DNA of 64,000 bases from NCBI RefSeq assembly GCF_027579695.1, contig NC_083590.1, forward strand, positions 14,953,656-15,017,655, written 5' to 3'. Made by a program: the position numbers and the translations under genes. This stretch comes from Neoarius graeffei. Taxonomy: Eukaryota > Chordata > Actinopteri > Siluriformes > Ariidae. Shown piece by piece: positions 1 through 35,489 of this stretch (position 1 is the first letter of the stretch; every line of letters starts with the position of its first letter). The notes under the pieces were generated by a model. It ran no database searches. It was not told where the DNA came from and saw only the letters and a list, made by a program, of their open reading frames with translations.

Positions 1-311
1 ATGTTATCTAATAAATCTGGCCAGTTCTCCCCCCCCAAGCCAGACGTAAACCGCTGTATTATCACGTTGCACGCTGTCGTCTCGGCCAGGTGTTGTGTAA
101 ATGTAAAGGTTTTCTTAAACAAACAAAAACCCTCCTATCTATTTGTGTGTTGACATCTGTTTTGAGCACATTCAGTCTGGTCATGTTGATCTCACATGCT
201 ACAGAGCAACAAACCCTGCAGGCTCTTTTTAAGGCAGATCTTGTGGATGTGATGGTGTACGGTAGAAACCATCTGCCTTATTTTGTGTGTGGTTTTTTTT
301 TTTTCCTCCAG
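1..311 (+). other. hook2 intron, 3' part
   Basis: Intron sequence upstream of the first visible hook2 exon. It ends in a long T tract and CAG at 309-311, a good polypyrimidine acceptor. I see no exon or repeat family in it. Confidence 0.8.
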
Positions 312-25342
<25,031 letters not shown>

Positions 25343-27800
25343 CACTAACGCCAGTTTAATCAGCCAGTGTGTGACTCCTGCCTTAAACTCTCCTCTCGCT
25401 GCTCTGCTGTGAGACACTTCCTGTTCCTCCGCAAGCTGTGACCCGACATGCTGCTGACTGACTGCTGGAGTTCATCTCTCTTTTATTTTTAACCCTTTTG
25501 CTGTGTGGAGAACCCAGAGCTCCTTCACCTCATCTTAAAGATGGATGTGAGCGAGGAAAGGGGGAATGTTGTCATCTGTCCTTTCCTCTCTCCTTTCATG
25601 TAATAAGATAAACAGGGTTCAGTTTAAAAGCGCTTTCATCTTCCACAGCGATTAAACACAAAGTCGAATCTTTCGATCTGCAAAGTAAATGTTTCTGAAA
25701 CTGCTCGGCCTCCTGATCAGTTGGGAATCGAAGAGTTTTTGTTGTTGATGCGCTTTACTACTTTTCACTTTCTATTTCTAGATATTAAGCCGAGTAGTGT
25801 TGATAATGTTAATGATGAAGGATGTGGCTGATGATGATTTTACATTTGCTTGCATGACTTTGGTCTGAGATTTGATTAACATTTTCCTCTAGTTTTTTTT
25901 TTATCTCTTTTTAACTAATTGCTATTGTGATTTTATTTTTTATGACTAACACTAATTCCTCTTTTAAAAAAAAAAAACGAATCTCCGTTTATCACCTTCT
26001 CAAAGGTGAAACTGTGTATCCGGTGATGAAGTGTCTTTACTTGAGTTGAATGTGCTGCTGTTATTGAGAGGGTTTGACCGGGACACTGTGAGAGTGAACA
26101 CAGCTCGGTGTCTTTGTCTCCGTGACCGTTCTTCCCTGAGAGAGCTCACTAGTCCACTGATGGACAATGTGTAGCTGGGCTTTGGCACATGGATGATAAA
26201 ATAGCACGGCGACATTCTATCGCTCCACGTTTCAATCACGGAACACGCCTCGTTTATAAAAACACACACCGGTGAACTTGTGTTCATGTGACCAGGACTA
26301 ATGGCTTATTGTTGGAGCATATAAACGTCATGATTTATCAGAACACAAATGGAGCACTGGAGCTTCAGAGCAACAATCAAAGAACATAAATGGTGGCGTT
26401 GCAGAGCAAGACCTTTCTTCAGCTCTAATGCGTAGTTCCTCAACTTAAATAAAACTCACTTTCTGTTCCAGGGCGTGAATTACAAATGGGAAGTGCAGAG
26501 GTGGGCGATATGACAGTGTTATTAATATCACGATGAACGACATGAGGGTTCTGAGAGTGCTGGTGGTCCATCTGCGACACACACCATAACACACTGTCGC
26601 TGATTGGATGATCCTTCCTCTTGTTCCGTGTGAAATACTTTTTTTTTTTTTTTTTAAATATTTAATTTAGTGTATCGTGTGAAAAGTATTGTGATGTTCT
26701 CGTGTTGCTGTATCGCCCGTCCCTGCATGACTCCTCACCTTTCACGCTGATCAGAGTCCGACGAGCCAAGCGTCAGGAAGCGTGTATCATTTTTCCAGCT
26801 GTTCAGATTCTATCCGAGTGAAGCTGCCGTGATCCGTGTGGACCTCAGAGGGATGAAATGACGTCACATCCGCCGCTGCCGTGTCACAAAGCCGAAGAGT
26901 TTATTCATTTCAAAGCCTTCTGGAGTTTCTTTTTAACTGATGAACCTCCAAAATGTTGATGCGGCGTGTAATCCTTGGGACGAGATCCGAGAAAACACAA
27001 ATCCTAAAGCAAGTGCCGTCACTGTCCAACCGCTGGGGATGAGTCAAAAATGTATTTATTTTTTCCTCCTGCAAATATTAAATCATGTCCTATGAACTGA
27101 AACGAAACAGTTTTGAGTCCGATACGTGCATTTATAATGAACTGAGAAGGAGCTGCTCTGACGTGCTGTTTGGTGAGAAATGTGATGAACACGATGTTCA
27201 CTAAACTGCAGTGAAGCACCAACTGAGCAAAACTCACTACATTTACGGATAACTGGAGATTTTGGTTTTAGGGTGGAGATTTTTTTCCCCCACAAATATC
27301 TCAGCTGAGTGACTCTTTAGCTCAGACAAGCTACTATGGAATTTTTGCTATTTTAAGTGATGAGTACCAAAGTATGCTGCTTTTTCTCCTTTTTCTAAAA
27401 GCTGTGAATGAAGGTACATCATACTGACACGATGTTTAGATTTAACACTAAATAACTGTTTTCTGGTTCCAAAGTGCTTGAAGGAGAAAATGCAATGTGG
27501 CTCGAGCTGAATGAGTGACCTGTTAGCTTCCGTTCACTAGGAGTGTGTGTGTGTGTGTGTGTGTGTGTTTTAGAGCTGTAAGATCTTTTAATGAAACACT
27601 GCTGTACAATGTGTTGTGTGTGTGTTTTTACACTGGACACTTGTTTCATACTGAGGTGTGTTGATTCTATTTGTGTTTATTATTTTGGTGTGTGTTATGA
27701 ATGTACCGGGGAGGGGGTGATGGGTCAACACTCAGATTGTACACCACATTTAATATTCAGCGTTTTTGTCCTGCAATAAAAATGTGATGGACAGACGGTT
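25343..27800 (+). other. hook2: hook2 3' untranslated region
   Basis: About 2.4 kb of AT-rich, non-coding sequence follows the hook2 stop codon with no recognisable transposon in it. It includes a (GT)n run at 27541-27568 and several T runs. The likely end is just after the AATAAA at 27775. The lack of repeats, against the repeat-packed introns, fits a transcribed UTR under constraint. The exact end is inferred. Confidence 0.7.
27775..27780 (+). terminator. hook2 polyadenylation signal
   Basis: A canonical AATAAA is followed 40-55 bases later by a GT-rich stretch (cgtgtgtgtgtc near 27820), the usual downstream element. It is the best candidate in the 2.4 kb after the stop. Confidence 0.65.
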
Positions 27801-28373
27801 CCAGAAAACAGAACACAGTTCGTGTGTGTGTCATTAATGACTCTTCATTGGATTTCTTCCTGACACTATAAAGTCACATTTATAGAGCATTACATCAGTG
27901 CTGCTGAGTTCTTCACTCTGATGGGTCAGAAGGTGTTGATTCTCCTTTTTTAACCTGGGCCCTATTTTCCCATCTCTTTGTGCCCAAATATTTACCCGGG
28001 ACGAAAATGATTGAAATCGGTCCAGTATTGAGTTAGAACTCTGCAAATGGCAACCACTAAATGTCTGTACAAGGTAATTCTACAGGGCAAACATGTGATG
28101 GCTGAGATGTAGTGATGGCCAGATGAAGCTTCATGAAACACTGAAACTTTCCAGCCAGTTGTGTTGAGAAGTGCTTCATTTCTCGAGGATTCACTTGCTC
28201 ACTAGAGACACCTGCTGGTCAAATGAATAATCACACAATCATCCAGACAATCCAGAGGCACAGCGGTTCATCAAACCAGGGTAATAGAAAGATGCATCTG
28301 GAAATATATTCTAAATATCTATATTCTGAATATAACTTAGAAATTTAACAAATGTATACAATCATTTTATTGT
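27801..28373. other. Intergenic, nothing recognised
   Basis: A/T-rich spacer between the hook2 polyadenylation site and the first V-SINE. No coding or repeat signature was found. Confidence 0.6.
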
Positions 28374-28738
28374 GGGCGGCACGGTGGTGTAGTGGTTAGC
28401 GCTGTCGCCTCACAGCAAGAAGGTCCGGGTTCGAGCCCCGTGGCCGGCGAGGGCCTTTCTGTGCGGAGTTTGCGTGTTCTCCCCGTGTCCGCGTGGGTTT
28501 CCTCTGGGTGCTCCGGTTTCCCCCACAGTCCAAAGACATGCAGGTTAGGTTAACTGGTGACTCTAAATTGACCGTAGGTGTGAATGTGAGTGTGAATGGT
28601 TGTCTGTGTCTATGTGTCAGCCCTGTGATGACCTGGCGACTTGTCCAGGGTGTACCCCGCCTTTCGCCCGTAGTCAGCTGGGATAGGCTCCAGCTTGCCT
28701 GTGACCCTGTAGAACAGGATAAAGCGGCTAGAGATGAG
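28374..28738 (+). mobile_element. V-SINE-like tRNA-derived SINE, copy 1
   Basis: The tRNA-related head has an A box (TGGTGTAGTGG) and a B box (GGTTCGAGCCC). It is followed by a conserved body and a 3' tail ending GGATAAAGCGGCTAGAGATGAG. It is flanked by the 10-bp duplication ATTTTATTGT (28364-28373, 28739-28748). Pol III promoter elements are intact, so it could be transcribed. Confidence 0.9.
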
Positions 28739-28787
28739 ATTTTATTGTATAGAATTAGTATATTTCATATATATTCAATGTCTTATA

Positions 28788-30414
28788 CAGTGCTGAGCAT
28801 AAATTAGTACACCCCCCTTTGAAAAGTAACATTTTAAACAATATCTCAATGAACACTATTTCCAAAATGTTGACAAGACAAAGTTTAATATAACATCTGT
28901 TTAACTTATAATCTGAAAGTAAGGTTAATAATATAACTTGGATTACAAATTTTTCAGTTTTACTCAAATTAGGGTGGTGCAAAAATGAGTACACCCCACA
29001 ACAAAAACTACTACATCTAGTACTTTGTATGGCCTCCATGATTTTTAATGACAGCACCAAGTCTTCTCGGCATGGAATGAACAAGTTGGTGACCTTTTGC
29101 AACATCAATCTTTTCCCATTCTTCAACAATGACCTCTTTTAGTGACTGGATGCTGGATGGAGAGTGATGCTCAACTTGTCTCTTCAGAATTCCCCATAGG
29201 TGTTCGATTGGGTTCAGATCAGGAGACATACGGTACTTGGCCACTGAATCACTTTCACCCTGTTCTTCTTCAGAAATCCAACAGTGGCCTTAGATCTGTG
29301 TTTAGTCATGTTGGAAAAGTGCACGACAACCAAGGGCATAGAGTGATGGTAGCATCTTCTCTTTCAGTATAGAGCAATACATCTGTGAATTCATGATGCC
29401 ATCAATGAAATGCAGCTCCCCGACACCAGCAGCACTCATGCAGCCCCACATAAGGACACTACCACCACCATGTTTCACTGTAGGCACCATGCATTTTTCT
29501 TTGTATTCCTCACCTTTGCAATGCCATACAGTTTTGAAGCCATCAGTTCCAAAAACATTTATCTTGGTCTCATCACTCCAGAGTATAGAGACCCAGTAGT
29601 CTTCATCTTTGTCAGCATGGGCCCTGGCAAACTCTAGGCGGGCTTTTTTGTGCCTGGGCTTTAGGAGAGGCTTCTTTCGTAGACGGCATCCATGCATGCC
29701 ATTCCTCTGCAGTGTACGCCATATTGTGTCACGGGAAATAGTCACCCCGGTTTGGCTTTCTACTTCTTTAGATAACTGCAGCGAACTAGCATGCCGATTT
29801 TCTTCAACCTTTTTCATCAGAAGATGCTCCTGTTGAGGTGGTAACTTCCGTGGACGACCTGGATGTCTCTGTGGGATGGTTGCAGTTCCATCTTTCTTAA
29901 ATTTTTGTACCACATTTGCTACAGTATTCTGACTGATAAGTAAAGCTTTGCTGATCTTCTTGTAGCCTTCACCTTTGTGGTGGAAAGAAATTATTTTCTT
30001 TGGGGAATTCTGAAGAGACAAGTTGAGCATCACTCTCCATCCAGCATCCAGTCACTACAAGAGGTCGTTGTTGAAGAATGGAAAAAGATTGATGTTGCAA
30101 AGTGTCGCCAACTTGTTCATTCCATGCCTAGAAGACTTGGTGCTGTCATTAAAAATCATGGAGGCCATACAAAGTACTAGCTGTAGTAGTTTTTGTTGTG
30201 GGGTGTACTCATTTTTGCACCACCCTAATTTGAGTAAAACTGAAAAAAATGTGTAATCTAAGTTATATTATTAACCTTACTTTCACGTTATAAGTTAAAC
30301 AGATGTTATATTAAACTTTGTCTTGTTAACATTTTGGAATTAGTTTGTGTTCATTGAGAAGTTGTTTAAAATGTTACTTTTCAAAGGGGGTGCACTCATT
30401 TACGCTCAGCACTG
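28788..30414 (-). mobile_element. Tc1-like transposon with ~400-bp inverted ends
   Basis: The ends CAGTGCTGAGCATAAATTAG / complement lie inside TA dinucleotides. The left ~410 bases, which hold the transposase 3' end, recur inverted at about 30005-30414, replacing the normal 5' region including the first codons of the transposase. The result is a long-armed foldback Tc1. Confidence 0.85.
29017..30003 (-). pseudogene. Tc1-like transposase, frameshifted
   Basis: The frame from KKIISFHHKGEGYKKISKAL covers the helix-turn-helix (NTVANVVQKFKKDG), the GRPRKLPP linker and the first catalytic Asp in ILWSDETK. It then hits a stop right after FQHD, where a small deletion has removed the usual residues after the second Asp. 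The rest (QWPS..., then SPDLNPIEHLWGILK with the catalytic Glu) continues in other frames to about 29017. The normal N-terminal start is lost to the inverted duplication. It is inactive. Confidence 0.8.
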
Positions 30415-30835
30415 TATAAAGGAATTGAGTTGATCATATTAATGGTATTACTACAGTTCCAGTTGTGTTTAGTGAGAAGGAGGAAGCGATGTGCTTGTGA
30501 AACTGGACAGAAGAGCCTGTGGGACTGATGTGTTTGTGGGACTGATAATTCTATGGGACTCACAAATAACATCATGACTTTACTCTGCTCTAACATTAGA
30601 ACAAACTCTACAATAGATTTAAATACAGAAATGAGCAGCAATCCCTGTGAAAAACGCCCAGAAACAGATTGGGCCACAATAGTTGTGTTTTTATACAAAG
30701 AAATGAGACCAAAGTGCCGTTTAAATACAGATTTATTATATTTAGTTGATTTTACATCCAGTTTTATGGTTGGAGAATAAAAACATGTCAGAGTGTCAGT
30801 TTACACACATGAACAAGCCCCGAATCGCAGCGCGT

Positions 30836-30880
30836 CACTTCCGGATATCTAGAACTCCGCCCCCTGAGTCGAACCAATAG
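30836..30880 (+). promoter_or_regulatory. Promoter-like cluster (ETS, GC box, CCAAT)
   Basis: CACTTCCGG (ETS/GABP type) at 30836-30844, CCGCCCC at 30857-30863 and CCAAT at 30874-30878 lie within 45 bases, directly before the L2 fragment. They could belong to the downstream NLR gene. This is motif reading only. Confidence 0.35.
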
Positions 30881-31697
30881 GCAAGGCAAGGCAAGTTTAT
30901 TTATATAGCACATTTCATACACAATGGCAGTTCAATGTGCTTTACAGAAGCAAAAACAAAAACAGTAAACAATAGAGAAATAAAATTACATAAAATAAAT
31001 TTATTTTTATTCTAAAACAATTAATTAAAAGAATTAAAAGAAAATAAGAATTAAACAATAGTAGAAATAAAAAAAATAAAATGCCAAAAAGAAAAAGGAG
31101 AAAAAGAAACCAGCGGAATAAAATAGAATAAAGTTAAAGTATATTTAATACATGCAGAGAAAGTAAAGATTATAAAAAATGTAAAAATATTAATTATTTA
31201 ACAGAAAGCATCTGAGAACAGCTTGGTCTTTAACCTAGATTTGAAGCTGCCAACAGCAGGAGCATTTTTAATGTCCTCTGGCAGTTGGTTCCATAGCTGT
31301 ACTGCATAGTAGCTAAAAGCTGCTTCACCACACTTTGTTTTAACAACAGGTTTTAATAGTACATTTTTCTGTTTTGATCTGGTAGATCTGATTGGGTTAG
31401 GCCGCTGCAACATATCAGAGAGGTAATTGGGCCCTGTGCCATTTAGAGATTTGTACACCAGCAGCAATGCTTTAAAGTCAATTCTGTAGCTTACTGGAAG
31501 CCAGTGAAGGGACCTTAGAATTGGAGTAATGTGCTCTGTTCTTTTTGTTCGTGTGAGAACCCTCGCCGCTGCATTTTGAACCAGCTGAAGTCGTTTGATG
31601 GTCTTTTTTGGCAGGCCTGTGAAAAGGCCATTGCAGTAATCAACCCTACTAGAGATGAAGGCATGTATTAGTTTTTCCAGATCATTTTTTGACATAT
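30881..31697 (-). mobile_element. 5'-truncated L2-like LINE copy
   Basis: On the minus strand it encodes the last ~165 residues of the same RT protein as the LINE at 60.4-63.7 kb (LEKLIHAFISSRVDYCNGL ... KTKLFSDAFC) plus the 3' UTR. It ends in the same CCTTG-type repeats (gcaaggcaaggcaag at 30881). Sequence similarity begins at the TATGTCAAAA block. It is transcriptionally dead as a LINE. Confidence 0.9.
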
Positions 31698-31699
31698 AG

Positions 31700-32053
31700 C
31701 GTCACTCTTGGTCCTCGAGGCGGTGTTTGTTAGCGGTCACGTGATTTCATGGAACTTGATAACTCGCCTCGATGCGGGGATTCATTTGGCGCGCGCTCTC
31801 AGACTCGACACATGATTCAAAGACTCGGATTCATCTGACCATCACTATGTCAACTAAAAGAGCCGAATCAAAGCGTCGATTCATTCCCTGAACGACACAT
31901 CACTCGGAGTGAATCAGTTCTCCTGAAGTCAAAGTGTTTCTCTTTCAGCTGAGACGCCATTTTGTTGCTGTTCGGAGAAAATAATAATAAAAACTCCAAC
32001 TCCAGGCGGAACCGGTGAGATTAATGAAGCCCAGCATGGAGTGCTGAGTAAAA
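31700..32053 (+). promoter_or_regulatory. Putative NLR promoter and untranslated first exon
   Basis: A palindromic E box CACGTG lies at 31738-31743. A GC-rich stretch then leads to gacgccattttgttgctg and a good donor (aaaa/GTAAGTG) at 32053/32054. The next exon with the ATG begins at 35401. I infer a non-coding first exon ending at 32053; the transcription start is not determined. Confidence 0.45.
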
Positions 32054-32432
32054 GTAAGTGCTGTGTTGGAGAGAAATGTGGTTATATTTGACCGAGCTCG
32101 TGTAAAAACAGCAGTAAAACTGCGGAACTGAAATCACCTGAGAAGGTGTTTAATGGCTAAATACAGGTGCAATGTCCTGCATCAGTGACCAGTGTTTTCT
32201 CATAAGGAGTGTCTTTAGGCTGCTTTCTTCCCTCTGCATGTTTTTTAAACGCATGTTGTTTTCACTGTGTCTGTTGTGTAAATTCCAGCATTTCCATTTA
32301 AAGGGACTGACTGCAAAGGCATCTGAAATTTATATGTGTTTTATATAATGTGTGTGTATGTATTAGTGTATGGAATTTTCCTATGTCTCTCAAGAACAGT
32401 ATCATGCGGAAGAGATTTGATCATTGTGATGT

Positions 32433-32801
32433 CTCATCTCATCATCTGTAGCCGCTTTATCCTGTTCTACAGGGTCGCAGGCAAGCTGGAGCCTATCCCA
32501 GCTGACTACGGGCGAAAGGCGGGGTACACCCTGGACAAGTCGCCAGGTCATCACAGGGCTGACACATAGACACAGACAACCATTCACACTCACACCTACG
32601 GTCAATTTAGAGTCACCAGTTAACCTAACCTGCATGTCTTTGGACTGTGGGGGAAACCGGAGCACCCGGAGGAAACCCACGCAGACACGGGGAGAACATG
32701 CAAACTCCACACAGAAAGGCCGTTGCCGGCCCCGGGGCTCGAACCCAGGACCTTCTTGCTGTGAGGCGACAGCGCTAACCACTACACCACTGTGCCACCC
32801 C
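32433..32801 (-). mobile_element. V-SINE-like SINE, copy 2
   Basis: A reverse-oriented full-length copy with the tRNA head at the right. It is flanked by the 12-bp duplication TCATTGTGATGT (32421-32432, 32802-32813). Confidence 0.9.
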
Positions 32802-32984
32802 TCATTGTGATGTACTGAAGGTTATTTTTGTCTCATGATAAAGAGTTTTGCTGAACTGTGGTGTGACCGGTTCGACCTGTCTGGGGTTTAGAAAACCTGT
32901 GTGGACATGGAGTTACTCAGGATTACACTCACTGATAGGAATGCAGATCTAACCAGTGAACATTGTAGTTATATGGACTGTATG

Positions 32985-33590
32985 TATAAAGACAGCATTC
33001 AGATCTTTACAGAACAAAGGATTTGCAAACAGACGCCACAGGTTCTGCAGTTGCTGTGCCCAGTTACCAGGTGGAAATTAGTCAGAGAACTTCTGATGGT
33101 TTGAGTGTCTGTACGGTGAAATTGTTTGCCATAATGTTGGCATTAGAATGGACTGAACAGGTAAACTGCAGAAATATATTAATCTCTAATGATTCTGTGT
33201 CAGCACTTACAAGCATGAAGACAGCTTCAGCTAGAAATCATCAAGATCTGCTTTATGAAATCTTGTTTACCAATTCAAGAATGGTTAATCAGGGGGAAAA
33301 TATCACATGCATTTGGGTCCCAGCACATTCAGGCATCCAGGGGAACGAGAGAGTGGACAAACTCGCAAAAGAAGTAGTCAAAAAAGAAACTGTTGAAGCG
33401 AGCATCAAATTCTCAAAATCAGAGGGAAAAACATAGTGTGGAGAAAGGCAAATCAACAGTGCCAATGATTATAGGATAATGGGGGAAAAAGGGAGACATT
33501 TGCACTTAATCCAAAACAAAATAGGTACATTAAGAAGCAGGGGATCAAACCAGAAAGAGCAAATGTTTATTTACTTTTTATGACTGGTTC
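32985..33590 (+). pseudogene. RNase H domain fragment of a LINE (I/Nimb-like)
   Basis: The frame at 33023-33436 shows an RNase H fold order: GSAVAVPSYQVEI, then LFAIMLALEW (catalytic Glu strand), ILISNDSVSALTSM (Asp) and WVPAHSGIQGNERVDKLAKE (the second Asp/Asn loop). A GRHLHLIQNK-like segment follows near 33490. RNase H after RT is found in I-clade non-LTR elements. The first Asp region (FTDGS) is mutated just upstream, and no RT is attached. Confidence 0.7.
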
Positions 33591-33764
33591 TTTTTGTACA
33601 TGCAGTGATCTCATGCATTCAGTGTGACCGATAAACTCTCGTGGAGTTGTGACCGTCAGCCAGTTCAGACTTTAAACCAACTTTTGATATTGTGGATGCT
33701 GCACTCCCCTGGGTCTTTTGTTTACTCGCGCAATGCCAGAGGAAAAGAAAGAGAGGGGAAACGT

Positions 33765-34000
33765 GCTGGAGTTCTGTCCTGCTCATGATAGAGAATCAGG
33801 AAGTCTCCTCTGCCCAGCATCCTGCTCGCTAATGTTCAGTCTTTGGACAACAGACTGGATGAGCTGCGTGCACGGATTAAACACCAGAGGGACATCAGAA
33901 ACTGCTGTGCTTTGGCGTTCGCAGAGACGTGGCTGGAGCCCTGCGTTCCCGACTGTGCAGTCACACTGGAGGGTTTCGCTGTTTATGGGAGGGGTATGTG
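33765..34000 (+). pseudogene. LINE endonuclease N-terminal fragment
   Basis: In one + frame the sequence reads LPSILLANVQSLDNRLDELR and then FAETWLEPCVPD, i.e. the N-x-(Q/R)-S-L and E-T-W-L catalytic motifs of an apurinic-type LINE endonuclease (CR1/Rex1-like). The upstream part of the frame carries stops, and the sequence ends at about 34000. It belongs to a different family from the L2-like element at 60 kb. Confidence 0.6.
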
Positions 34001-35400
34001 TGTGCTTTATGGTTAAATCTTCATGGGCCACGGATGTTTGCATCTTAGCAAAGTATTGAACTGAACTAGATCCACGAAACAAAAGATGAATATATAATTT
34101 TTCTGTTACTGCTTCTGTGTTCTTGTTTCTTTCTCTGGAAGATCAAAATGTTAGGGGTATAACTCCATACTCACTACCGTGGAGTCGAGCCCATGCATTC
34201 TAAGGCTAAGATAGCAAAGCACTAGCGAGAATGATTTAGTTATCTCTCCAGAAAAATGACACATCATCTAACCTTGCACTGTCTTGCAATTGCACTCATT
34301 TGGCAGGCTTTCCTTTTCTTTTCCACGAGTGGGAGAACCGAGTGCGCCATGTTTGCCCATTCTGACTTGTTTTGGTTAAAAGTAGGTCAGACACACCCCA
34401 CGGTGGTCACGTGATGATGTTTACTTGCTTCAGCAATCTCCAGAATCATAAAATATGGGACACTTTTTATCTTGGCAAAACGTTTCCACACAGGATACAC
34501 TGTACATGCGTGCATCAGTGAAACATCTCGAAAATCCAACAGCAATAGAAATAGAACGTTTTACCCAGAATTCAACTTTGCAGTCAGAACCTTTAACTGA
34601 TGTAGAATTTTTTACACACCAGATTCTCTGTGTTCTTGGCCATGCTGATGGGAAACAAAATGAGGAAACGTAACCCAAGGAGCTGCTGACTCTGGGTTAT
34701 TATTGGTTTGTTCCTGTGTCTTTCAGGGAGACCGTGAGCTGGACTAGTGAATAGAGTAAAGTCTGGCTCAGAAAACAAGATGCCACATCTCAGCATTTTC
34801 AGCACAACTGACAAAATATATTTAGTATCACGGTCCATGTGATCCCTCAGTAAAAACAGATCATGGATCGTTCACGGTGTAAAACAGTCATATCACACAG
34901 CCCTACTTTAGGCTCACAGAAATCATCTCTGTTTAGTGCAACTGACTTCAGACTGACTGACTTCTGGATCAGAATTTATTCAAACTAAAACCCATTTAAT
35001 GCTGGTAAAGAGAAAGTAGGATTAGACTTAAAGTAGCCCTTCTATTAACTACAGATGATTTTAGTCTCCTCCTGGTTCAGCTTTTTTTAGTGAAGGTGTC
35101 ACAGCTGACCTGCTTGGACTTCAGACTGTGTCTCCTCCTTTCCAGCAGAGGTCTCAATCCCCTGATTACTGAACTGCTCACATCACCACCTGTCTAGACA
35201 CACACACACACACACACACACACTTGTCTTCTGCATCTGATGGGACATGATGCTACTGCATAACCACTAAAACTACTCTTCATCTGAATTCTCCTGCTTC
35301 TTAAGTTTGGAATCTTTCGCATGTGCAGTTCATTCGATGTGAAAGATTTTTTTTTCCAAGTTTAACAAAATGTTTGTAATTTTTTTCCACTGATTTTTAG
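34001..35400 (+). other. NLR first intron, 3' part: no recognised element
   Basis: Contains a (CA)n at 35201-35222 and A/T-rich sequence. The 72-codon open frame near 34455-34673 matches nothing I know. Confidence 0.5.
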
Positions 35401-35456
35401 GAGTGTAATTCATTCACTCCAAGAGATCAGCATCTTCAGGAATCAGCAGTGAGTCC

Positions 35457-35480
35457 ATGAGCTGTGTGTCCATACACTAA
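35457..35480 (+). promoter_or_regulatory. Upstream ORF in the NLR leader
   Basis: A seven-codon frame (MSCVSIH then TAA) ends nine bases before the NLR start codon. Its own start context is poor (T at -3), while the main ATG has A at -3 and G at +4. It could modestly repress translation. Confidence 0.5.
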
Positions 35481-35489
35481 TATTCAAAA

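Noticed and set aside
28374..28450. tRNA gene suggested by A and B boxes
   Set aside because: The block continues into a conserved SINE body and tail, is flanked by a target duplication and recurs five more times, so it is a SINE head and not a tRNA gene.
31198..31695. 165-codon minus-strand frame as a host gene
   Set aside because: Matches the C-terminal end of the LINE RT at 61748-63367 and shares its 3' UTR and tail; it is a truncated LINE copy.
34455..34673. 72-codon plus-strand frame as a small gene
   Set aside because: No domain, no splice context and no second copy; composition alone is not enough.
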